Origin: Pricia antarctica
Lineage (GTDB): Bacteria > Bacteroidota > Bacteroidia > Flavobacteriales > Flavobacteriaceae
Direction: 5' to 3'
Length of the DNA stretch: 64,000 nucleotides
Assembly (NCBI GenBank): GCA_011050085.1
Contig: DRGL01000054.1
Span: 28,308-92,307, forward strand
Part shown: piece after piece, positions 9,905 to 19,807 of the stretch
Position numbering within the stretch: the first letter of the stretch is position 1
Layout of the letters: every line of letters begins with the position of its first letter
Notes under the pieces: model-generated
Database searches by the model: none
What the model was told of the DNA's origin: nothing
What the model saw: only the letters and a program-made list of their open reading frames with translations
Position numbers and translations under genes: made by a program

Positions 9905-11461
9905 ATGAAGCGATATCATCCTGTTAGTACGCTAGTTATGTATCTGATGCTTCAGTTCACGGTATATCCGCAAGCACAGAATCCCATTGTATTTGCAGAT
10001 ATACCCGACCTATCCATGATTCGGGTAGATGACACTTATTACATGAGCAGTACGACCATGCACATGAGCCCTGGGGTTCCTATTATGAAGTCTAAGGATT
10101 TGGTCAATTGGGAACTCGTGAATTATGCGTACGAACAACTCGGTGATGTCGATGCCCTGAATTTAAAAAATGGGGAAAGTGCCTATGGCAGAGGTTCATG
10201 GGCCAGTTGCATGCGCTATCACAACAACACATTTTATGTATTTACTTTCGCTGCTACGACCGGTAAAACCTATATATATTCTACAAAAGATATTGAGAAC
10301 GGACCTTGGGAGGTAACTTCCTTCGAACCATCCTATCATGACCTCAGCGTACATTTTGATGATGATGGTAAAGTGTACATGATTTGGGGAGCAGGAAAAT
10401 TGATGATCGCTGAACTTGAGAGCGATTTATCCGGCGTAAAAAAAGGAACGGAACGGGTACTTATCGAAAATGCAAGCGCACCCGCCGGTGATACCATTAT
10501 GTTAGGTGCAGAAGGTTCACAACTCTTTAAAATCGATGGCAACTACTATCTCTTTAATATAACATGGCCAAGAGGTGGCATGCGCACGGTATTGATTCAT
10601 CGGGCTGACAGTATAAATGGCCCTTGGGAAGGCAAACTCGCTTTGCAAGATAATGGAGTGGCACAGGGCGGATTGATAGATACTCCAGACGGGAAATGGT
10701 TCTCGTACCTATTTAGGGATTATGGGTCGGTTGGCCGTATTCCTTACTTGGTTCCCGTTAGTTGGAAAGACGGCTGGCCTGTATTGGGTGAAGATGGGAA
10801 GGTGCCCGAAATAGTGGACTTACCTGCAAGTAAAGGCTTGATTCCGAACATCGTAGCATCGGACGAATTCAAACGTAACAAGGATGACCCCCACCTGCCA
10901 TTAGTTTGGCAATGGAACCATAATCCTGTAGACAGCCTTTGGTCCCTGAACGACAGAAAAGGGTATTTGCGACTGATTACGGGACGCGTAGACAGCACCT
11001 TCGTGCAAGCTAGAAACACATTGACGCAAAGAACCATCGGTCCTGTCTGTACCGGGATTTCCGAACTGGATATTTCACATATGAAGGAAGGCGATTTTGC
11101 TGGGCTGTCTTTGCTACAACAGCAGTATGGATTGGTGGGTGTAAAATTTGAAAATGGGAAAAAACGGGTGGTCATGGTCAAAACAAAAGACGACCAAGCC
11201 CAAGAACAGGAATCTATCTCATTATCCCAGAAAAAAATCTACTTAAAAGCTAGCTGTGATTTTACCGATAAAAAAGATGAGGCCAACTTTTATTACAGCC
11301 TAAATGGCAAAGAATGGAAGAGCATCGGAACCACACTAAAAATGGCCTATACCCTACCCCATTTTATGGGGTATCGTTTCGGACTTTTTAACTACGCCAC
11401 CAAAGAAGCTGGTGGGTTTGTAGACTTTGATTATTTCAGGATAAGCAATCAATTAGACTAG
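9905..11461 (+). CDS. GH43 beta-xylosidase / alpha-L-arabinofuranosidase
   Basis: 518 residues: signal peptide (1-25, ending YPQAQ), five-bladed propeller (about 28-300) and a C-terminal beta-sandwich of the XynB_C type (about 310-515). The GH43 triad is present: base D35 (ADIPDLSMI), pKa modulator D146 (YHDLSVHF) and acid E203 (GAEGSQLFK). The wording DTYYMSSTTMHMSPG resembles subfamily 12, which contains xylosidases and arabinofuranosidases, but the subfamily is from memory of the motif. It starts one base after the GH95 stop, so translation is probably coupled. Expected to trim arabinose or xylose from imported oligosaccharides in the periplasm. Confidence 0.9.
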   Translation: MKRYHPVSTLVMYLMLQFTVYPQAQNPIVFADIPDLSMIRVDDTYYMSSTTMHMSPGVPIMKSKDLVNWELVNYAYEQLGDVDALNLKNGESAYGRGSWASCMRYHNNTFYVFTFAATTGKTYIYSTKDIENGPWEVTSFEPSYHDLSVHFDDDGKVYMIWGAGKLMIAELESDLSGVKKGTERVLIENASAPAGDTIMLGAEGSQLFKIDGNYYLFNITWPRGGMRTVLIHRADSINGPWEGKLALQDNGVAQGGLIDTPDGKWFSYLFRDYGSVGRIPYLVPVSWKDGWPVLGEDGKVPEIVDLPASKGLIPNIVASDEFKRNKDDPHLPLVWQWNHNPVDSLWSLNDRKGYLRLITGRVDSTFVQARNTLTQRTIGPVCTGISELDISHMKEGDFAGLSLLQQQYGLVGVKFENGKKRVVMVKTKDDQAQEQESISLSQKKIYLKASCDFTDKKDEANFYYSLNGKEWKSIGTTLKMAYTLPHFMGYRFGLFNYATKEAGGFVDFDYFRISNQLD

Positions 11462-11476
11462 ACAAACACTATATAA

Positions 11477-13795
<2,319 letters not shown>

Positions 13796-13826
13796 AGTTA
13801 TTACCTGTAATTCTTAAAACTATACT

Positions 13827-15029
13827 ATGAATTTTACGCGTTTTTTAAATAAAATCTCCCTATTCACAATTTTGCTGGCAACAAGTATTTCCTATGCTCA
13901 GCAGGCGAATGTCAATCTAGATTATAATCCTCAGAAAGATACAGAAGGCTTGATACCTTTTAGTGCACAAGTAAACTCTCCCGAAGTGCATGATGACCGA
14001 ACTGTCACTTTTCGGTTGAAGGCTCCCGATGCCCGACAAGTTGAATTGAATCCGGGAGCTATTAACACAGCCCTTGGTAAAGGCAGAGATCCGATTCCCT
14101 TTACAAAAGAGAACGATAGTATATGGACACTGAACATTGGGCCACTTCCTCCTGATATGTATGCCTATCATCTGAGAGTTGATGGGGTGCAAATGGCCGA
14201 CCCAAACAATACACAGGCCGCATTTACGGCCATGCCTCCCTATAGTCAATTAATAGTGCATGGCGATGGCCCAGCGTATTATGATGCGAAAAATATCCCG
14301 CATGGCAATGTGACCCGTCACATTTATCATTCCGATGTAACCCAGGGAGAACGTGAAATGTACGTTTATACGCCGCCAGGTTATAATCCCGAGAAAAAAT
14401 ATCCCGTCCTCTATTTGGTCGGTGGAAGCGGCGAACTACCTTCTAACTGGATTTACGACGGAAGGGTAAATTTAATGATGGATAATCTGCTAGCGGAAAA
14501 AAAAGCCGCCCCAATGATTATTGCCATACCCAATAATCAGGTTATCCACCGCAATCATCCCCAGCATACCGAGCTCACCTTTGATGTTTTTGAAAAAGAA
14601 CTCAAGAACCATGTCATACCGCTAATCGACCAAAATTACAGTACCATTCAAAATCCGAAGGGAAGGGCTATTTCCGGTCTGTCAATGGGAGGTCGTCATA
14701 GCATGTTCATAGGCTTTCGGTCGCTCGATCTTTTTGCCAATTTCGGAATTCTCAGCGCAGGGGACACAGATGCGGAAACTACGCTAAAACCTTTTTTGAA
14801 CAAAGCCAATGTTAACGATAGCGTAGATTATCTTTTTGTAGGCCAAGGAACAAAGGAAGCTGAAGGTCGATTTAATGCAAGAGTTCAGGGCCTGCATGAG
14901 GCTTTGACCAATCACGATATAAAACACGAATATTATGTTGGCGGTAACGGCGGTCATGATTGGTCTACATGGCGTCATCTTTTATACTATAGATTCCTAC
15001 CCAATCTTTGGCAGAATATGGATAACTAA
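13827..15029 (+). CDS. CBM48-CE1 esterase, copy 3 (divergent)
   Basis: 400 residues: signal peptide (1-25, ending SYAQQ), CBM48-like domain (about 45-145; FRLKAPDARQVELNPG, YHLRVDGVQMADP) and an alpha/beta-hydrolase with S286 in GLSMGG and the terminal His in NGGHDWSTWRHLL. It differs from copies 1 and 2: the oxyanion-region sequence is YLVGGSGELPSNW instead of YLQHG, so it is an older paralogue, probably with another substrate. 31 bp separate it from copy 2. Expected to be an exported carbohydrate esterase in the same operon. Confidence 0.88.
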   Translation: MNFTRFLNKISLFTILLATSISYAQQANVNLDYNPQKDTEGLIPFSAQVNSPEVHDDRTVTFRLKAPDARQVELNPGAINTALGKGRDPIPFTKENDSIWTLNIGPLPPDMYAYHLRVDGVQMADPNNTQAAFTAMPPYSQLIVHGDGPAYYDAKNIPHGNVTRHIYHSDVTQGEREMYVYTPPGYNPEKKYPVLYLVGGSGELPSNWIYDGRVNLMMDNLLAEKKAAPMIIAIPNNQVIHRNHPQHTELTFDVFEKELKNHVIPLIDQNYSTIQNPKGRAISGLSMGGRHSMFIGFRSLDLFANFGILSAGDTDAETTLKPFLNKANVNDSVDYLFVGQGTKEAEGRFNARVQGLHEALTNHDIKHEYYVGGNGGHDWSTWRHLLYYRFLPNLWQNMDN

Positions 15030-15044
15030 ACCAAATCACTCCAA

Positions 15045-16616
15045 ATGAAAAACACTACGCTAGGCCTGTTTTCAATAGTTATAATTTTTATGATATCCTG
15101 TGAAAAAAAGCAGGAACAAATTCCAGGTCAAGTCAAAATTGCTGACGGTACCGTACAGGGACTAGTACAAGATAGTCTCACTATTTTTAAGGGGATTCCT
15201 TTTGCATCACCACCCTTGGGCGATTTACGATGGAAGGCCCCGCAACCCGTAAAATCTTGGGAAGGCGTTAAGCAAACGACAGAATTTGCGTCGGCACCCA
15301 TACAGGGGAACGACCAGAATGGAAAGAGTGAAGATTGTTTGTATCTGAATGTTTGGACCCCTACAACTTCACCCGAAGAAAAAATTCCCGTATTGGTATG
15401 GATTTATGGCGGTGGTTTTAGTTTTGGTGCTACTTCAGAACCTGTTTATGATGGCGCAACCTTGGCCAAAAAAGGAGTTATTCTGGTCAGTATTGCGTAC
15501 CGGGTCGGCCAAATTGGCTTTCTGGCACATCCTGAACTGAGTGCTGAAAATGCGGATAATGTTTCCGGAAATTACGGCATTTTAGATCAAATTGCCGGTT
15601 TGAAATGGGTAAAAGACAACATTGCCGCTTTTGGGGGTGATCCGGAAAAGGTGACCATTTTCGGAGAATCTGCCGGAGGTATTTCGGTAAGCATGTTGTG
15701 CGCTTCTCCTTTGGCGAAAGGTCTTTTTCAAGGTGCCATATCCCAAAGCGGGGGGTCTTTCGGTCCGTCAAGACCTATTACTTTTCCCGGTGAAAATATG
15801 AAGACTCTTGCCATGGCCGAGAAAGAAGGATTGGCATATGCCGAAAACTTGGGCATCAAATCAGTACAAGACCTTAGAAAAACTCCGGTAGACAAACTCC
15901 CAATGGGTATGGGAATGGGCGGTGCTTGGCCCATTATCGACGGACATGTTATTCCCGATGATCAGTTCAAACTATACGAACAAGGAAAATTCAACGATGT
16001 GCCGGTACTTATCGGTTATAATTCCGATGAAGGTGCCAGTTTTTCTCGTGAAAAAAACCCCGAGGAATTTATATCGAACGTTGAAAATAGATATGGGCAG
16101 TTTTCAAAAGAGCTGCTCGATGCCTATCCTGTTGGCGAAACTACCGTTCCCAAAACCGCTAGGGATTTAGCTAGAGATGCCGCTTTCGGTTGGCATACCT
16201 GGAGTTGGGCAAGGCTACAATCTCAAAAAGGAACTTCTAAAGTGTACTATTATTATTTTGAACAGCATCCCGATTATGCCGAGGATTCTCCAAAATTTGG
16301 CTATGGTTCGCCACACGGTCAAGAGGTAGCCTATGTTTTTAACAACCTAGATTATACTAATCCTGAGCTTTCCGAATCGGATGAATCTATCTCTGAGGCT
16401 ATGGCAACGTATTGGACCAATTTCACCAAATACGGGAATCCAAACGGAGACAATCTAGTGGAATGGCCTGCATTCAGCACTGAAAATCCAGAAGTCATGT
16501 ATTTTGAGCAAACCCCACATGTAGGTCCAGTACCTAGTGAGGCTTCCTTGAAAGTCCTAGATACCTATTTTGAATGGCGAAGAAGTGATGCGGGAGGAAC
16601 CTGGGTAAAACAGTAA
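15045..16616 (+). CDS. Type-B carboxylesterase, lipoprotein
   Basis: 523 residues of the carboxylesterase type B (PnbA/cholinesterase-like) family. The N-terminus MKNTT...MISCEKK carries a lipobox with Cys19, and the acidic residue after it suits flavobacterial surface or outer-membrane lipoproteins. The family signatures are present: IYGGGF oxyanion loop, EDCLYLNVW, nucleophile S209 in GESAGG, and the catalytic His in SPHGQEVAY. It is embedded in a run of carbohydrate esterases, 15 bp after CE1 copy 3 and 2 bp before the CE15 gene, so an ester on a plant or algal polysaccharide is its likely substrate. The family itself is broad and does not define one. Confidence 0.88.
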   Translation: MKNTTLGLFSIVIIFMISCEKKQEQIPGQVKIADGTVQGLVQDSLTIFKGIPFASPPLGDLRWKAPQPVKSWEGVKQTTEFASAPIQGNDQNGKSEDCLYLNVWTPTTSPEEKIPVLVWIYGGGFSFGATSEPVYDGATLAKKGVILVSIAYRVGQIGFLAHPELSAENADNVSGNYGILDQIAGLKWVKDNIAAFGGDPEKVTIFGESAGGISVSMLCASPLAKGLFQGAISQSGGSFGPSRPITFPGENMKTLAMAEKEGLAYAENLGIKSVQDLRKTPVDKLPMGMGMGGAWPIIDGHVIPDDQFKLYEQGKFNDVPVLIGYNSDEGASFSREKNPEEFISNVENRYGQFSKELLDAYPVGETTVPKTARDLARDAAFGWHTWSWARLQSQKGTSKVYYYYFEQHPDYAEDSPKFGYGSPHGQEVAYVFNNLDYTNPELSESDESISEAMATYWTNFTKYGNPNGDNLVEWPAFSTENPEVMYFEQTPHVGPVPSEASLKVLDTYFEWRRSDAGGTWVKQ

Positions 16617-16618
16617 AT

Positions 16619-17974
16619 ATGAGAAGTTTACTTTCTTTTTTTATTTTTTTGACTACTATAACAACGATAGCTCAAAATACTACTATATCAAAGGACAGCA
16701 CAGTTAAGTATACTGAAATAGATTTCTTAAATATGAAGGAACAATTGGGGATTACTTTGCCAAATCGTCCGGGACCTTCTGGAAATCCATCCGACCCCAA
16801 TGCGGCCAATAGCGACGAAACCAAAGTTGTGCCCTATACCCTACCTAATCCCTTGGTTAGTATTAACGGAACAAAGATACTAACAGAAGAAGCTTGGTGG
16901 AACCTTCGAAGACCAGAAATAGTCGAGCAGTTTGAGACGGAAATGTACGGCCGAAAACCGCAAAATATACCTGATGTTACTTGGACTGTGGTTTCAGAAA
17001 AAGATACCCTAGCCGGTCCCTATCCCGTAACCGAAAGATTGTTAATGGGAAAAGTGGATAATGCTGATTATCCCCAAATAGATGTAACGATTGAACTACT
17101 CATTGGCCTTCCCAAAGATTTGAAGCAAGCAACTCCCCTTGTAACACGTTTTGGCTTTATCGATTGGCCATTTGGTCCACCGCCTGCGGAACCCAACAGT
17201 TATTTTATGTCATCCTATGAACCCTTATGGAAACAACAACTCATTTCTCAAAATTGGGGCTATGCTATTTTGGTAACATCCTCCGTTCAGGCGGATAATG
17301 GAGCGGGATTAACCTCAGGGATTATTGGTCTGGTAAATAAAGGGAAGCACAGAAGCACAGAAGATTGGGGTGCGCTACGGGCGTGGGCCTGGGGTGCTGA
17401 AAAAGTAATGGATTACTTTGAAACAGACGCGTTAATTGATGCCAACAGAATAGGAATAGAAGGCACTTCAAGATATGGTAAGGCGGCCTTGGTAACGATG
17501 GCTTTTGACACTCGATACGCTCTCGGGTTTATTGGCTCCTCTGGAGCTGGGGGTGCGTCCCTTTTACGTAGAAACTTCGGGGAAATGATTGAAAATCTGG
17601 CCTCTTCTTCAGAGTATCATTGGTTTAGTGGAAATTTTATTAAGTATGCCAGCACGTTGAAAATCGATGATTTACCTGTAGACGCCCATGAATTGATTGC
17701 CCTATGTGCCCCAAGACCCGTTTTCATTAGCGTGGGATCTCCTTTAATAGAGGGCAATTGGGTAGACGGTAAGGGCATGTTCTTAGCCGGAGTGGAAGCT
17801 AGCCCTGTTTATGAACTACTGGGTAAAAACGGACTTCCAAATACTACATACCCTACCATGGGTAGTGCATTGACTGATGGTGAAATAGCGTTCAGACAGC
17901 ATGCGGGCGGACATAGTACTGGTCCGAATTGGAGCACTTTTATTTCATGGTCCCATACATATTGGAATGATTAA
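16619..17974 (+). CDS. CE15 glucuronoyl methylesterase
   Basis: Predicted to cut ester bonds between (4-O-methyl-)glucuronic acid on xylan and lignin alcohols or methyl groups. 451 residues with a signal peptide (1-18, ending TIAQN). The CE15 nucleophile motif is EGTSRYGK (S284; most members have GCSRxGK) and the catalytic His is in RQHAGGHSTGPNW (H428 or H432). The glutamate that follows the nucleophile strand in fungal enzymes (ESGAGG) is Ser here (GSSGAGGASL). The acid may instead be the Asp in LPVDAHELIAL, as proposed for some bacterial members. It starts 2 bp after the carboxylesterase stop. With GH67 it forms the glucuronate-releasing arm of the locus. Confidence 0.9.
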   Translation: MRSLLSFFIFLTTITTIAQNTTISKDSTVKYTEIDFLNMKEQLGITLPNRPGPSGNPSDPNAANSDETKVVPYTLPNPLVSINGTKILTEEAWWNLRRPEIVEQFETEMYGRKPQNIPDVTWTVVSEKDTLAGPYPVTERLLMGKVDNADYPQIDVTIELLIGLPKDLKQATPLVTRFGFIDWPFGPPPAEPNSYFMSSYEPLWKQQLISQNWGYAILVTSSVQADNGAGLTSGIIGLVNKGKHRSTEDWGALRAWAWGAEKVMDYFETDALIDANRIGIEGTSRYGKAALVTMAFDTRYALGFIGSSGAGGASLLRRNFGEMIENLASSSEYHWFSGNFIKYASTLKIDDLPVDAHELIALCAPRPVFISVGSPLIEGNWVDGKGMFLAGVEASPVYELLGKNGLPNTTYPTMGSALTDGEIAFRQHAGGHSTGPNWSTFISWSHTYWND

Positions 17975-18009
17975 TAAAAAATGATCTGAACTTTTAGAAT
18001 ATATAAAAA

Positions 18010-19758
18010 ATGAAAAAAAATAATACATTTTTAATGATGGCCGTAGTAACACTTTTTGTACTAGTAAGTTTCACAGTTACTGAACCTACAATCCATCCGC
18101 CTAAATCTAATGGACCCATCTTTTCGAAAGTCATCTATGAAGGAAATGATCAGGTATATAATGATTACAATCTTGAAAGTGATGAGTTTTTCAATCCTAT
18201 TCTACAAGGCTGCTATCCAGACCCGGCCATAACCCGAAAAGGAGATGATTACTATTTGGTATGTTCCTCATTTGCCATGTTTCCCGGTGTGCCCATCTTT
18301 CATTCCAATGATTTAGTGAATTGGAAACAGATCGGTCATGTTTTAGACAGGCCTTCACAGCTAGATGTGCATGACACCGGAATAAGCCAAGGGGTTTATG
18401 CTCCAGGGATTACGTACAATCCTAAAAACGATACGTTCTATATGATTGTTACCGCTTTTGCTGGTGGAATGGGAAATATCGTGGTTAAAACCAAAGACCC
18501 GATGAAAGGATGGAGCGAGCCCATAAAGCAGAATTTTGGCGGTATTGATCCTTCAATTTTCTTTGATGAGGATGGCAAAGGATATGTAATTCATAATGAT
18601 GCCCCGGACGAAGGGAAGGAGCTATACAATGGACACCGAGTGATCAAAATCTGGGAATATGACGTGGAAAATGATCAGGTCATTGCCGGTACTGATAAAA
18701 TTATAGTAGATGGTGGTGTGGATATTACCGAGAAGCCCATTTGGATCGAGGCACCGCATATCTATAAAAAAGATGGTAACTATTTTTTGATTTGCGCAGA
18801 AGGAGGCACCGGTGATTGGCACAGTGAGGTCGTATTCAAAAGTGATAGTCCGAAAGGTCCCTTTATTCCCGCTCCTAGCAATCCCATCTTAACCCAGCGC
18901 TATTTTGAAAAGGATAGAAAAAATAAAGTGGATTGGGCCGGACATGCCGATTTGGTAAAGGGTCCTGATGACCAATATTATGGGGTTTTTCTGGCCATTC
19001 GTCCCAATGAGAAAAACCAAGTAAATACAGGTAGGGAGACCTTTATTTTACCAGTGGATTGGTCGGGCGAGTTTCCTGTTTTTGAGAATGGATTGATTCC
19101 TATGGAGCCCAAACTCAAAATGCCAGAGGGAGTTACCAATAAGACAGGTGAAAATGGTTATTTACCAAACGGAAATTTCACCTACGAGGAAGATTTCTCT
19201 TCGGATAGTCTTGATTTTAGGTGGATAGGCTTACGTGGACCGCGAGAAGCATTCATTAAAAATGTAAAAAATGGAATAGAAATTACTCCCTTTACCACAA
19301 ACATTACGGAATTAAAACCAACTTCTACCCTATTCTACAGGCAACAGCACAAGACTTTTTCCTTTACCACCCAAATGCTGTATACGCCAAAAACAGAAAA
19401 GGATATGGCAGGGTTGACCGCTTATCAGAATGAAGGTTCCAATTTTGCCTTTGGTCTTACCAAAAAAGGAAAGGATACGTATTTGGTATTACAGAAAAAT
19501 AGCAGACCCGATAGACGTGGCGCAGTTAACTCCGAAATTATCGGAACTACCAAGATTGAATCTAAAGACCCATTGACATTGCGAATTTCAGCTAATGGAA
19601 ACGACTATACCTTTGACTATTCAACCGATGGAACCGAGTTTATCAATGTTGGTGGCACCGTTGCCGGCGATATACTTTCTACCGATGTCGCAGGGGGATT
19701 TACAGGCGCCATGCTTGGGTTGTATGCGACAGCTGGGAACGATAGTATTCTTAAATAG
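18010..19758 (+). CDS. GH43 beta-xylosidase/arabinofuranosidase with C-terminal beta-sandwich
   Basis: 582 residues with an N-terminal hydrophobic segment (about 8-23) serving as signal peptide. The five-bladed GH43 propeller (about 62-370) shows base D71 (GCYPDPAI), D180 (GGIDPSIFF) and acid E247 (WIEAPHIYK). A XynB_C-like beta-sandwich (about 390-580; FTYEEDFSSDSLDFRW) follows. Such two-domain enzymes mostly act as exo-xylosidases or arabinofuranosidases on xylo-oligosaccharides. It is distinct from the GH43 at 9905: the N-terminal extension is longer and the propeller motifs differ. It is the eighth gene of the operon, 35 bp after CE15. Confidence 0.9.
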   Translation: MKKNNTFLMMAVVTLFVLVSFTVTEPTIHPPKSNGPIFSKVIYEGNDQVYNDYNLESDEFFNPILQGCYPDPAITRKGDDYYLVCSSFAMFPGVPIFHSNDLVNWKQIGHVLDRPSQLDVHDTGISQGVYAPGITYNPKNDTFYMIVTAFAGGMGNIVVKTKDPMKGWSEPIKQNFGGIDPSIFFDEDGKGYVIHNDAPDEGKELYNGHRVIKIWEYDVENDQVIAGTDKIIVDGGVDITEKPIWIEAPHIYKKDGNYFLICAEGGTGDWHSEVVFKSDSPKGPFIPAPSNPILTQRYFEKDRKNKVDWAGHADLVKGPDDQYYGVFLAIRPNEKNQVNTGRETFILPVDWSGEFPVFENGLIPMEPKLKMPEGVTNKTGENGYLPNGNFTYEEDFSSDSLDFRWIGLRGPREAFIKNVKNGIEITPFTTNITELKPTSTLFYRQQHKTFSFTTQMLYTPKTEKDMAGLTAYQNEGSNFAFGLTKKGKDTYLVLQKNSRPDRRGAVNSEIIGTTKIESKDPLTLRISANGNDYTFDYSTDGTEFINVGGTVAGDILSTDVAGGFTGAMLGLYATAGNDSILK

Positions 19759-19807
19759 AACCAGGGTATTTCTAACGCTGTTGTAGGGATAAATTAAAAT
19801 AAACCCA

